This document shows, in pieces, positions 23,299 to 35,800 of a stretch of 64,000 nt of DNA. The first letter of the stretch is position 1, and each line of letters begins with the position of its first letter. The position numbers were made by a program, and so were the translations under genes. The notes below the pieces were generated by a model. The model was not told where the DNA came from. It saw only the letters and a list, made by a program, of their open reading frames with translations, and did no database searches. Source of the DNA: Liolophura sinensis (taxonomy: Eukaryota; Mollusca; Polyplacophora; Chitonida; Chitonidae); contig NC_088304.1 of the NCBI RefSeq assembly GCF_032854445.1, positions 23,943,704 to 24,007,703 on the forward strand, read 5' to 3'.

Positions 23299-26200
23299 GT
23301 AAAACTCTAAGTACAGGTGTTTATGTTGTGGAACTTTGGGGCTGTGGCAACGCTGGTAACAAATTGGACAGTGTCCAATTATCGTTATGTTGGTTTGAGA
23401 CAAATTACACATCCTAGTAACCTGTTTAGGTTTTTGGAGACGCAGATATCAGTATTTTTACTTTGCCGGTGTGATGTGGTAACATATGTTTTTAGAATAT
23501 GTATGTTTGTAAATGCCCCATGACAGCATGAAAATAGTCCCGAAAAGCTCCAACTCTTTTCCTTATATTGGCCTATCGTCGTTGGATTCTCGATGCTAAC
23601 AATATCAATTTCGTACTAAACGAAGGTCCAGGCAGATTCTCTTTGCTGTCAAACAAGTGTTGTGCAAATGAAAGAAACCAACCTAAACACCGGCTTTCCG
23701 CTCCCACCGCACCGCCACCATATGTCTCTACTCGCTTTAGAATAGATTTATTATAGCTATGAAGACTTCCACAGTACATGCTTCTTGGCGGTGGCCACCA
23801 TGTTGGGCAGCTACATGTAGGCCCACGCGCATGTTCTGCTTCATAGTGGAACAGTAAGAAGATGGTTGCCACGGCTGAAGCTTTCATGGTAATAATTAAT
23901 CTATTCTAAAGCAAGTATTTATTTATTTATTTGATTGGTGTTTTACGCCGTACTCAAGAATATTTCACTTATACCGCTACGGCCAGCATTATGGTTGTTG
24001 GAACCGAGCAGAGCCCGGGGGAAACCCACGACCATCCGCAGGTTGCTTACAGATCTTCCCACGTACAGTCTAAAGCGAGTAGGGGCATATGGTGATCTTG
24101 TGGTGATGTGGAAAGCAGACCTTTAGGTTGGTGTCTTTTATTTGCATGAGGCTTGCCCGATAACAAAGAACAAGAGAATTGGCCTGGACCTTTATTGAGT
24201 ACGAAATATATACTGTCAGTGTTAAGACTCCAACGACGCTTGGCCAATATATGAAAAGGAGTCTTTCGGGGCTACTCTACATGTTGAAAAGTGAAAGTAA
24301 AAGTAATCTTCTCTAGCAATCCGTTAGATACATTGACTAGTACTTAGTGAAATATTTGGATACGACAGATATTTCCTCACTCACAATAGCTCAGTCTCTT
24401 AAAAATTAAAGGGTAGTGTCATAGCCTGGGTTTTAGTCTGTAGCTTCTACATGATTCTTAACACAGAATGAGAAGACTTAAAAAATCATTGTATACCAAA
24501 CATTAAAATTGTGTGGATGAGTTTGAGTTGAAAAGGTTCAAGGAAACATTCTGCATGGCGTTGAATGATAGAGCTTCACGTATTACGGAAACTTCAGCTA
24601 ACCTTTGAGCTGTAAGAAGACAAACTTTTTTTTTCTTGTAAGATTGATATTTCTGTCATGTTTTGGACAAAAAGACTATGTTGAAGTGACTGGCTAGAAA
24701 TAACTAACTGATCCTCAGGGTAACAATATCACAGGACTGTATTGACAAAAAAAGCCAGTTAAGTTAACCCCAAGATGTAATTGGTTATATACTTTTTATT
24801 ATTATACCTCACAGAGTCATCCTTGGTTTCCAGTGGTCAGCACACAATTTCATGTTATTCCAGAAAACATGTGTAATGATAATGATCCCAAGCAAAGAAA
24901 TGTCACACTCACAAAGTAATACCCTATCCTCACGAGGCAACAGCCAACAGTCTCCTCCAGTAATAGTTAAAGAATTCTTAATAAATGTTGAGGGTTGTGT
25001 CTTAAAAAGTACTGCATGTATATATGGGAAAAAAAATAGTAGCAATACAAGTGAAGTGTTGCGTTGTTGCTGTCCTACCTGCATATTTATTACTTATATT
25101 GTTGATTGGGGGCCCTCCTTGGCTCAGTTGGTTAGCGTGCTAGCGCAGTGTAATGGCTCATGCTGGCTTCCTCTTCCTCTACGTGGAAAGGTCTGCCAGC
25201 AACCTCCTGATGGTCATGGAGGTGCATGCCCGGCTCTGCCCGGTTTCCTCCCACCATAATGCTGGCCGCTGTCGTAAAAATGAAATATTCCTGAGTATGG
25301 CATAAAACACCAATCAGATAAATAAATAAATATATTGTTAATTGGAATCAATGTCAAAGGAGAAGAAAACTTAAAAACATGTCACTATATGCTGAAAAGA
25401 GCACATTTTTTCATATCTGGTGGTGCCCTCTGTATAATTTTGTGATTTTTCCTTGCCATACACGTAAAGCCTGAACACGGCAAAGCTGGCATAAATCGCT
25501 GAGTCCATTTGGTCCTTCATCTTTAACACCCTGTAATTTATGTTGAGGGTGTGTTGCCTCTCAGCCAATGAGAGTCTTTAAGACTGCCGGCTTGCTCTTG
25601 TTAACTCGGAACCTACATCCAACATTCCAGTATCCCGATTGCCAAGTGGAAAACAAACTGTACTGTTCGCTACCGTCTGGGAAGAAGAGTTCTACCAGAA
25701 ATGTATGAACTGCACTTCGGCGGTTCCCGACGGCGATTCTTCTCCTAACACAGAAAACTTCAGGACTAGTTCTGAGGCAAAATGGAGTCGCCCACAGCGG
25801 ATGTTGGCACAGACTTTATTTATAATTTATCATCTTTGAGATACATATTAGAATTTATTTTATGGCATGCACCTGCAAGGAAATGCATACTGTTTTCAGT
25901 GGTACATGTATTTGATTGATATTTAAATTTTCTTCTCCTTTAAGGTATGTGTACTTCAGATCTTTCATCGTACATGGGAAAAATTTGTTCATTGCTTGTT
26001 TGATAACCACAACGTGTATGCATGTATCTTATAGTTTTAGTACATTTTATCCAGAAAAAAGCCTGGCAGATGGCATAATTGAGGTTGGCAGTAGCTTATG
26101 GAATGTAACATTAAGGATTTTTGTCCTAGGCCTTGTAACTTAAGCATTACAATCTGGGGTTATCGCAGGGTTTGACCATAAAAGCGAAAGGAGCCTCTCA

Positions 26201-27896
26201 ACCATGCGATCGCTGTGAGTTCAAATCCAGCTCATATTGGGTTCCTCTTTGATCCTACTTGGGCAAGTCTGTCAGCAAGTTGTGGGTGATCTTGTCCTTC
26301 CCCAGTGCTGTAACAGGTTTCCCAATACCATAATGCTGGCTGCTGTCATATAAGTAAAATATTCTTGAGTTCGGTGTAAAATACCAATCAGATAAATAAA
26401 TATTAAGTGGTAATCTGTGTGGAGATCCAATGATTGAAGTAATTATTCATTATATTTATTTAATTATCCTGAAAGCACCCTGCTTGGTTTTCGTGGTTTT
26501 CCCCAGTGCTCTGCCTGGTTTCCGCCCACCATAATGATGGCAGCCATTGTATAAGTGAAATATTCTTGAGTACGACCAGTGAAATAAACAAATGAATCAG
26601 TCATTTATTTCTTGCAATTTGTCAGACATTCGAGCAATTTGAGTTTGATGGCTGTGACAACTGTGAGGAGTATCTTCACATGAAGAACAACAGAGATGCT
26701 GTGTACGAATGCACCAGTTCAAACTTTGATGGGTAAGATCTTCCTGCTCTCGCATTTTGTTTTCAAAAAAACCAGAGTACCAATAATAGATAGTCTTACT
26801 TGTTACATTTTTACTACATGAGTAGTCCGGCACCTCAAAGTCGGGAGACCTGGGATCAAAACCTGGGTCAGAACATATCAAAGGCTTTAAAAATGGCACA
26901 TGTTTGTGTCTTGTTTGGCATGGCGAGGTTAAAGCTGGGAAACAGAACTGCCTATCCCAGTGTCCTTGTGACTTTGTGGGGTGTCATGGTGGTGTCTTCA
27001 GCATGATACCTCAGGGGCAGCAGCATATTGGAGGCATGCCACAAGAAGACACTATATATGTACACGCTTATGACTCCTCGTCATGGCTGTAAAACATTCT
27101 TTGGTGAGTTAGTCTAGCTCAGTTGATACACCATACTCCTTTTGGCATGTTCGCTGTTTTATATACTTGCTTTACATCATTGCCACCACAGTAAAAATTT
27201 TGTACAGAAATCTTGAACACTGCCAAGATAACTGGGTCACAGTGATCAGGCCAAAATGTCAGAAAACAAGAATGGTTCTGTCTCGCATTTTGTCTTTGTT
27301 AATACCAGATACACATGCATGCATTTTCTATAACTAAAGTGATTTCAGTGGACACCAGGCCCTTGGGTCACACAGCGATCTTTACAGACTTAAATCAAAG
27401 TTTAAATCAAACTTTAGAATTGTTATTTCTTGTGTAACAAGGTCAAAATATTGCTTGACAATGCAAATTCTGGGTAAGTTAATGTAAAACAAATTTCAGC
27501 TAAAATAACGGAAAGGAACTCACCAAGTTTAATGATTCTTTAAGTCTAAGATTGCTTTTTGATCCTGGGGCCTGTAAATATTTTACAGCTGAATGCTGAT
27601 CATAGATCTAGGGGAGGTCATTAGAGATCAGGCTCAGTCTTAGTATGGGTTACATGTGGGCCAAAGGTCAAACTTGTCTAGTGATGGCAGTGATGTAAAG
27701 CAAGTGTACAGAGGGGCTGATGCATTTAGCCAAGGAATGTGCTTATAAATACTGTACATGTATACACACAGTTGTAATGTGTTTGACCATTGACATGGCA
27801 GAGCAAAAGACATATTCTGACCAATCAGATTGCTCTCCTATAGTAATGTTAGTGTACCAGATAGACTTTAGGACACATAATGTTTTTGCTTATGTA

Positions 27897-27938
<42 letters not shown>

Positions 27939-29300
27939 GTATTTCAATGCAAAGGAAACACTAACATGAAGTACATATTAGATGAAAGAACATTAAACAC
28001 TGAAAGGAAAAGAAAGTAGATATACCATTACCCTAATTCTTCAACCTTTTCAGCTGCCTCTGCGTGAAATACTTCGAAACATTCTGAAAGAACTATAGGG
28101 TGTAGAGAAATAATCGACGCAGTTTTATGAAGCTTGCATCTTAAGTGACACAACTATAAGTTATCGTCGTATAAGTTAAATATCCTTGAGTACGGCGTAA
28201 AACACCAATCAGATAAATAAAATAAATAAAGTACATCGTGATGACATAATTTTGTTAATAAATGTGCAGTTATCTACAATATGTATACTAGTACTTTATG
28301 GTAAAATACATGTATGTACAGGGGATGTGGCTTGAGGGAATGTTTTGTATTAATAATAGAAATGCCACAAATGCTATTAAATTATCACTTTTTGGTGATA
28401 AAAAACATAAATGATCTGAGACATTGTTAGATATAATGTATATGATGTAGGTGTCAGATACTTAAAAAATAGATCAAGTGTAATTTTTCATCAGGCTCAT
28501 ATTACTTTTTATTATCATTTTTTATCTTGTTTGTTTTTGGATGTTGCTGATATAGAGTCGTGGCAATGATGAGCCCTGAGGATAGCTGGGTGGCTAAGTG
28601 GCAGAGGATAAGTAAGTATTTTTTTAAAAATTTTCAGATTTATTTGTGCTATTTGTGCATCAAGTTTTTTCCATTTCCTGCAGGGCGTTCATTAATCTGT
28701 AAGTATGTATCTCTGCAGTGTTGCATTACTGCTTCCAATTTTACAGTATCCTCCAACACAGCGCATTTCTACTGCACGTATGATTTGACTAAGAGAAGAT
28801 GTAATCCATCTGATCCAAAGATATATACAAGAAGTAAAAACGAACAAAAATGCAAGACTTGCTGCCCTAGTTCTGGGACATCTGGTCTTCTCTTTTTAGC
28901 CAAAATACATAAAATTGTAACAGGAAAGCACCATTTCTTTTTTTTCCTATGGTTACCCCAACAAATGATGAACATATACATATCCCCCCCTCCCCCCCCC
29001 CCCCCAAAGAAACAGCTGAGAGAGAAATGTAATCTTTTTGCTTTCCACACTAATACCTGATTCTCTTAAACATTAGGAGAATTACTGGAATGTAACCTTT
29101 ACCAGCAGAGTAGCATTAATGAAAAATACATGTAACTGTCATGGCTTATGTATGTATTTTGTTTTTTGTTTTCTACAGATAGATTTACTAAAGGATGTTA
29201 TGCCATATCAGTGACTGGGAGATTGCCACCTGGTATTGTGAGAGAGCTGAAGAGTAAGGGAGTCAATTACCGACAGAGAGACACCAGTCAGAAAACATAG
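23229..29300 (+). CDS. SUPT4H1: Transcription elongation factor SPT4 (DSIF small subunit), 4 exons, with apparent frameshift
   Basis: Four plus-strand exons (23229-23298, 26626-26732, 28556-28611, 29179-29300) give a 117-residue protein, the usual SPT4 length, once one extra base in exon 1 is ignored. Recognised by [47 protein letters not shown] and [20 protein letters not shown]4 is a nuclear zinc-finger protein that pairs with SPT5 to form DSIF and regulates RNA polymerase II pausing and processivity. Zinc ligands Cys33 and Cys36 are in exon 2. The first pair (Cys16, Cys19) is encoded in exon 1 only in the shifted frame after an extra G at about 23274. As written, the transcript would stop early in exon 2, so either the assembly is wrong here or this allele is null. 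Confidence 0.93.
23525..24280. mobile_element. Long inverted repeat (foldback) with related ORFs in both arms
   Basis: Left arm about 23530-23750 and right arm about 24070-24275 are inverted copies. Shared words include CGTCGTTGGA, TTTCGTACT and AAGGTCCAGGC, and CTACTCGCTTTAGA. The left arm (+) encodes [16 protein letters not shown] and the right arm (-) [16 protein letters not shown], so both keep a similar ORF of about 60 residues. The loop carries a SINE. Family unknown. Confidence 0.75.
23916..24070 (-). mobile_element. Family A SINE in the foldback loop
   Basis: TATTTATTTATTTGATTGGT, TTTTACGCCGTACTCAAGAA, GGGGGAAACCCACGACCATC, CAGATCTTCCCACGTACAG. Head truncated. Confidence 0.9.
25108..25334 (+). 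mobile_element. Family A SINE, nearly full length
   Basis: Head GGCTCAGTTGGTTAGCGTGC (A-box-like), body CCACCATAATGCTGGCCGCT, tail AATAAATAAATA. The B-box part is deleted between GTAATGG and CTCATGCTGG. Confidence 0.92.
26191..26402 (+). mobile_element. Family A SINE
   Basis: GCGATCGCTGTGAGTTCAAA (B box), CATAATGCTGGCTGCTGTCA, AAATATTCTTGAG, and a GATAAATAAAT tail. Lies in SPT4 intron 1. Confidence 0.9.
26491..26598 (+). mobile_element. Family A SINE 3' fragment, just upstream of SPT4 exon 2
   Basis: GTGCTCTGCCTGGTTTCCGC, CACCATAATGATGGCAGCC, GTGAAATATTCTTGAGTACG, ending about 28 nt before the exon 2 acceptor. Confidence 0.85.
26626..26732 (+). CDS. SPT4 exon 2
   Basis: 107 nt, acceptor TTTGTCAG|ACA and donor GG|GTAAGA, phase 0 to 2. 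Encodes [20 protein letters not shown] and [13 protein letters not shown] with the second zinc-ligand pair. Confidence 0.93.
26820..27110 (+). mobile_element. Family B tRNA-headed SINE
   Basis: Head CCGGCACCTCAAAGTCGGGAG and GGGATCAAAACCTGGGTC, shared AAGACTTTAAAAATGG-type word (here AAGGCTTTAAAAATGGCACA), GTGTCTTCAGCATGATACCT, and ACTCCTCGTCATGGCTG near the 3' end. The same order occurs at 51296-51640 and, without head, at 48800-49060. Confidence 0.75.
27360..27565. mobile_element. MITE-like element, second copy of family M1
   Basis: CACACAGCGATCTTTACAGAC at the left and TAAGTCTAAGATTGCTTTTT at the right, with the same interior words as 19268-19475 (ATTGTTATTTCTT, AAATAACGGAAAG). Confidence 0.72.
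27897..27936. repeat. (AT)n simple repeat
   Basis: About 40 bp of alternating AT in SPT4 intron 2. Confidence 0.95.
28025..28165. repeat. Dispersed repeat M2, partial copy
   Basis: CTAATTCTTCAACCTTTTCA and AGTTTTATGAAGCTTGCAT, shared with 34545-34745, where the fuller copy has inverted ends. Confidence 0.65.
28160..28230 (+). mobile_element. Family A SINE tail fragment
   Basis: CGTATAAGTTAAATATCCTT, GAGTACGGCGTAAAACACCA, AATAAATAAA. Confidence 0.75.
28556..28611 (+). CDS. SPT4 exon 3
   Basis: 56 nt, acceptor GATATAG|AGT and donor ATAA|GTAAGT, phase 2 to 1. Encodes [18 protein letters not shown]. The apparent longer ORF downstream is intron read-through. Confidence 0.92.
29179..29300 (+). 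CDS. SPT4 exon 4 and stop
   Basis: 122 nt, acceptor TTTCTACAG|ATA. Encodes [20 protein letters not shown] and [19 protein letters not shown], then TAG. Confidence 0.93.
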
Positions 29301-30497
29301 CCTGTGTTTTTCCAGTATGTGTAAGCTAAAGACAGGGTGGATATTCCAGCCGGTGGACTAGGGGAGTGAATAGGGAGAGGGGAGACAAGGTGATACACAT
29401 TTGTAAGGACAGCTCCTTGAGCACGTGTGGTCTTATGCAAGTTAAGATTATGGCTGCTCTTCAGTCACCCTCATTTGGTACACTGGCATGATTCGTACAT
29501 TTATGTGTGGACTTGTCGAGAGACACATAGATTCCTGCATTGTTAAAATGGTTGAAATGGAATTTAATATTACAAAAAGACTCCTATGTTCTTGAAACAA
29601 TGCAAATATAGGCCTTGACTCCACCCCCCCAAGGAGAGGCATTCAGACACTGAAAGTTGGGAAGAGGAAAAGTTGGTAGAGGAAAAAGATTTCTTGAATG
29701 TTTAAGGTCAAGAAACAGAATTCAAGAGTCATTTTAACATCTCTGTGTGTAAATCATAGTGGTTCAGTTGTCATTTTTTTTCTTTTTTCTGTCATTGTTC
29801 ATGCATGTATATTTTATGATTTTGGTTGCCATTGTCAGGCATTTATGCAGTAAATTTAATTTTATACCTGCTAACCATTTTTGTTGTTATGGAAAATACT
29901 CTTCCCAGTCTTAACACACATGCAGTTTGTGACCATCTTGAAAGGCTGTCTGCAAGACGTATCATGAAAGGAGCTAAAAGTCTACAAGTAAACGTGTTTT
30001 AGTGTCACAGAAACTTGTAAGACATCTGTTTTGACATTTGTGTTCTCACAAGCTTTTCTCATATGTGCAAGTATTAAAATAGGTCAATTCCCTTCCCTTA
30101 GTACTGTTTTCTTGTCAGGATTTTACTTTAGTCGCCATACAGCACGACACCTTTGAAAGCCCATTGAATTACAGATATTCAGACTTTGTTCAGAGATGCT
30201 GCACCTTAGTTGAAGAAAATTAATGGTGGGTTTGGATAAACTTCTGTGTCATTGTATGTACGTGTACATGTAACTGCAAGATAACATTTCAAATCCATGA
30301 GTATGACTTTGAGCTGCCCCTCTCATGTAATACAGAAATTCTGGATGTTTCTGTCATGCGGATCTAATCAATTTTATTTTTTCGTTGTAAAGAATGGAAT
30401 ATACATCCAGGTTTCAGGAAGATACAAGTACTTATGTAATTATGCTACATGTGTATCATTTTATTAATGTCTGATAAATTATTCCTACTTACTGAAG

Positions 30498-30503
30498 AAT
30501 AAA
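30498..30503 (+). terminator. Candidate SPT4 polyadenylation signal
   Basis: AATAAA about 1.2 kb after the stop codon; another AATAAA lies at 30627. Either would give a long 3' UTR. Which is used cannot be seen from sequence. Confidence 0.4.
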
Positions 30504-31718
30504 ACGATTTGTAATCTTGTCTAAACAGCTTTTCTCAATCAAATTGATAGAAGTAAAGCTGACCTTGACCCTGTGGTTAATATGCATGTTTTTGAACCAT
30601 GGGTTAAAGTGAAGATGAAGTAAGCCAATAAAGCTGAATTAAATTATGAAGTAACATTCTAGAAATGTTCTAAAAGTATTTTAAAAATCCGCTTATCACC
30701 AAAATAAATAGCAGTACCTAGTCACTCATTTGATGACACCATTTTGCCATGTTATAGCCATCTAGAGTGAAGTCACAAAACCTAGGAGCTCTCCCGTAAT
30801 ATCGGTATTAAACAATGTGACCATGGGAAAATACAAGCAAAAATGCCCGATACCCAACCAAAGGGTATCAGCTGTGTTCATTGCTCGAAGGCCTGATATT
30901 TCTTTTAGTTAGGCACTTGATCAGGGCAATGTTTGTGGACACAAGTGTTGTGTTTTAGTGGTCCTGCTTGTCCTCGTCTTGCATGGATGTAACCATTTAC
31001 CGAACATAGCAGGACTTTCTGATTGATAACAGACCCTTTCATTCAGATTTTGGGAAGATATTTTTGTAACAAATCTGACTTTGCTGAGGGAAAAAAATGC
31101 ATCCGTTTAATAGTTAAACTAACGGAAAAATCCCAAATAATTGCATTGATATCTATCTATCCACTATAAGAAACCACCCTGACCATCGAGAGCTAATAGA
31201 TTTTTTGTTGTGACAGCCAATTATCATATGACGCTTTCAGCGCTAGTGATTGGCCAAGTTCATCAGGCCTTCAGCAACATGGCTACTGGTAGTGAATTGT
31301 TCGTCAGTGCCCCAGTGCTGAGCTTTATCTTCTTGGCTTTCAAAACTTTATATAATTTTTTCCATATTTTTCTTGGGCAACTGTGCCCTATGTCATTTTT
31401 TCTATGTATATATAGTGGCAGACTTTATGTTAACTTTAAATATACCTGTCAGAGAGAATACATTTGAAGATTTTCTGGATCCATTTTTCCCAGTGCCTTG
31501 GTGGCAATAAGCTGTTGACAGCACACATTAAGACAACTTATACATGTGTGTTTTTACACCCTTGACTTTTTCAAGATCACTTCTCTTCTACCAGTGTGGC
31601 ATACACACTGAACTTACTGGACGGAGGTATGTACACCAGGCACTCCAGTTTCCTGTCATTGCACATGTATGAGAGAAATAATCTAGCTCACCATGAGAGC
31701 CAAACGTGGCTTAATAAG

Positions 31719-31957
31719 TATTTATTTTATATTTGATTGGTGTTTTACGCCGTACTTAATAATATTTTACTTATATGACGGCAGCCAGCATTATGGTGGG
31801 AGGAAACTGAGCATAGCCCAGGAAACCCACAACAATCCCTTCTCATGCATGAACTGCTGAAGAGGAAGCCAGTATGACCTAGACATGAACTTACAGTGAG
31901 GCTCCTGGGTCATTGCACCATGCTGGCATGCTAAACACCTTGGCCATGGAGGCCCCT
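31719..31957 (-). mobile_element. Family A SINE, full length
   Basis: Tail TTTATTTTATATTTGATTGG, body GGCAGCCAGCATTATGGTGG, B-box complement ACATGAACTTACAGTG, and A-box region ending TGGCCATGGAGGCCCCTG. Lies between the convergent SPT4 and SPATA22 genes. Confidence 0.92.
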
Positions 31958-32615
31958 GTTTAGTAAGTAAGGTGCTATAGTCCTAACGACTAGGCACATG
32001 AGGTGCTAGTCAAACTCAGGCTGTAGTAGGAAATTGTAAATTTCCGACTGTGATTGTTTTAATGACCCTTGGTCATCCACCATTATGGCTTGTAAGTTTC
32101 TAGATCACAGGACAGTGAAAAAATCTTGAGTATGGCATTGAACTACATGGCATTAGACACTAATACAATGAATGAATTCAGCCACCCACAACAGCACCAA
32201 TATTCAGGCAAAGCAATGTCCCTGAATATCGATGATACTGCACTGTACTTGTACAAATGTAGATATAAAAAGCACGATACATGCACGTTCTTGGATGGAA
32301 TTTTAGGCCATTTCCTGCATTTTGCAAATTCCTTGGGCAGTACAAATGTACACCATGAACACAATAATGACAAAAACAACATTTTGATAACAACACGTCA
32401 CTCTGAGCTTATTTATTACTTTACAAGATAACAATACACGAGAAATCACATGTACATGTATATACAAACAACAATGGTTTAGCTTTCTTTGTCAAACATT
32501 ACATGTATTCTCAGGATAAGCTTCAATGTTTTACAGTGAGTACTGGCAAATAGGATTATCACAGTTTCTGATGCAGTATAATACTTTTGGTGCCCTAAAT
32601 CCAGATAAAAACAAC

Positions 32616-32621
32616 TTTATT
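32616..32621 (-). terminator. Candidate SPATA22 polyadenylation signal
   Basis: AATAAA on the minus strand about 36 nt after the stop codon. Plausible but close to the stop; other TTTATT words lie further left near 32408. Confidence 0.45.
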
Positions 32622-32656
32622 ACTGTCTATAATGTACTACAGTGTAAGTAGGATCA

Positions 32657-32807
32657 CTAGGTTTCTCTCAAGTCTCTGACCAGCGCCTTCATTGTTTCCT
32701 CTGACAGTGGCAACATCAGTTTAGCCAGATTGCGTTCTGGAAGGTTTGATCCTCTAACAGAGACACACTTGAACATCCCCAGCTTGCGGTCAAATGTACC
32801 CATGCAT
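32657..32807 (-). CDS. SPATA22-like exon 8 and stop
   Basis: 151 nt, phase 2, acceptor ATTCAG|ATG. Encodes CMGTFDRKLGMFKCVSVRGS and a C-terminal helix ending RDLRET, then TAG. Confidence 0.88.
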
Positions 32808-35800
32808 CTGAATATGTAGGATATAAAGCAAAGTAGATCAACAGTATTCTAAGTTTAGTTAAGAAGTCAAAAGTGGGGCATGTTGTAATCATCTTACAAT
32901 ATAGCTCTGGGGACGATTCCACAAAGCCATTTCTGACTTAAGTCAAAATTTGAAACACGATCTCATTTTGGGGTTTAAACTCTCAATACCAGCTTATTTT
33001 GGATTTTCAGAAATTTTGTACCCCTCATCAATGTTATCTTAAGACAAATATGTCAAAATTTACTCTTTCAGTACCAAAACCTAAGCATCATGCTGAGCTT
33101 TTAAATTTTGACTTAAGTCAGAAAGGGCTTTCTGGAATTGGCCCCAGAGATCAGTTGGTGATGTTCCTAGCTTAGCATTAGTCTACTTTATTCGCTTCAA
33201 ATAGATACTTTCAATAATCTGGAACTTGGTCCTGTCACCTGCGATGTCCTCAAAATGTCAAAGCTGTACCCGCCAAAAACAGGCTTCTCTTGATCGTAAG
33301 GTAATCTTAGTCCTATCACCTCATTATCTGTGATTAATGAGACAACATCATCACACTTAAGACAAAAATGTAATCAAAGCATGAAGTCGGACGTCATCAG
33401 AATTCTGCAACCCGCAATGTGACTTTCGTGAGAGGGCAAACTTCCAAAAATCAAGACTATATTCCAGTTCATTATTAAACCAATAATTAGAGCTAAGATT
33501 CAGGTTCCCAAGCATGATGTCACTCTATCACTAGTGTATTGCGCCTTGTTGTATCCAGGTGCCAGCCACATTCATGTCAATGCTGACATTATAGAGTGAG
33601 TGAGTGCTTGGGGTTTAACGTCGTACTCAACAATTTTTCAGTCATATGACGACGAAGGAATCCTTAGGGTGCATGTACGTGTAATGTGCCTCCTTGTAGC
33701 AGGACGGATTTCCACCGCTCTTTTATTTAGTGCTGCTTCACTGAGACGACTTACCGAAGGCAAGTAAGCCGCCCCACCCGAGCCATTATACTGATACGGG
33801 TCAACCAGTTGTTGCATTATCCCCTTCATGCTGAACGCCAAGCAAGGAAGTTACAACTTCCTCTTTTAAAGTCTTAGGTGTGACTCGATCAAGGATTGAT
33901 CCTAGATCTACCGGTCCCGAAGCAGACGCTCTACCAACTGTGTTATCTGGGCCAGTATGACATTATAGTCTTTTAATGGTATTGATAAATAACTAAATGA
34001 TATGAAGTCAGAATTACTTCACAACTATGGGAAACCTGTTCTTGTAGTGTACAGCTTTGACATGATGAGGACAGCACAGTTGAAAAGTTCCAAGTAGGCA
34101 AATGGAAGAGTACAGGTCTGTATTTGTGAAAGCTCTCTGATCTGTATCCATCTATACATATACATTGTATTCAAATCAAAATACTGAGATTGTCAGAATG
34201 AATTTGTTCAGTTACTTCTCTTATTTATTAAGCTAAGTTGTTCAGTGGATCAACCAGATAGAGCCATATACAAAGTATATACATGATTGAATATACAAAT
34301 ATGTTACACTGACTTGCTTATTATCAAGACACTTGGTGGCTAAGTTGTTCAAGTCTCTTGCTGGAGAGCACAGGAACCACTGTGTTAAAGCAAATTAGGA
34401 CGGGCATAAAGACTGGATCAGAATAGAGGTAAAAAACATGGCATTTGTGAACCACTGCATCAAGTAGTATGTCTGAAACCAGCTCTCCTCTGCTGAACTC
34501 CAGGTTATGCATTATTATACATGTAGGTAAAGTTGAAAATTTTCATTTACTCTAATTCTTCAACCTTTTCAACCACCTTTGCATCCAGTTTTTTGAAACC
34601 TGAGAGAGTTATGGGATGCAGAAAACTAATTTAACTAGTTTTATGAAGCTGGCATTTTTAGTAACACCATTTTGATAACAATTGTATCATTTGTATACTT
34701 AAATTCTACTGAAAAAAATTGCTTTAGAGGTTGAAAAAGCTGAAGATTTACAGTATATATTTATTTTCTTGCCTTTCTCATGAATATTTCACTTATGCTA
34801 CGGCAGACAGAATTATTGTGGGAGGAAACCACGCAGAGCCGAGGGGCAACCCATGACCATCCATAGGTTGCTGACAGACCTTATTACGGATGACCAGAGA
34901 GAAAATAAAGTGTTGCTTTGTGAAAAAATAAACTGTACACTTACCTATACCAATGTCCTCTGATCATTAGTGGCAGTCTCCTATCCTGAAATGGGAAAGT
35001 GTGAGGGATGAATCCAAACAACTTGTGTCCCATGCCAAATATACATGAATCTTCAGAGGTCGACTCAATACAGAAGTCTATCTTCATGCAGTAGAAGCAT
35101 TAACCGATATTACGTGCATGTATGTATGTAACACAATATGTACCTGATAATACTGATAAAAATTGTACATGTAGCTGTTCATATATTTTAATTCACTGAT
35201 AACAGTACATGTATACAGTACAGTAAAACAAAGTTTGTTTTATCAGCCTTTTTTGCAATTACACATGTAGTTCATATTACTATGGCAGTTTTAAACATAT
35301 TAAATGTGAAAAGTAAAGGTAAATAACTAAATGATATGAAGTCAGAATTACTTCACAACTATGGGAAACCTGTTCTTGTAGTGTACAGCTTTGACATGAG
35401 ACCTGTCTAGCTTACCATTAGTAATTATCAGCCAAAATTTAAGATAGTAATCACTTGTTGATGACTACTGCAGACGCTTGCTTTTTATAGGGTATATTAA
35501 TTTCATGTAGTTTATGCATTATCTGAAGTCCACTGCACAAACCTAAACAGTCTATACTTTGTTCAAAATTCCAGGTTCTGCCTCCCTTTGTTTTTGTAGC
35601 ATCATGTCAGCTGCATTTTATTAAATGTGAATGAAAGAGCTAGAATACTTAGACATCATCACATTTTGAAATGATGTGATATACATTTTACACACATTTC
35701 ATAGCACATTTATTGAAAAAAAAAGGTAGTGAATATATCTGTTCACAATGAAGGCTACCACAGCTCTGATACAGCAGCCTGAGTACATGCCTCAGTTCTG

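Noticed and set aside
28612-29060. ORF continuing past SPT4 exon 3
   Set aside because: This is intron 3 read-through after a clear GTAAGT donor; the conserved protein resumes at exon 4.
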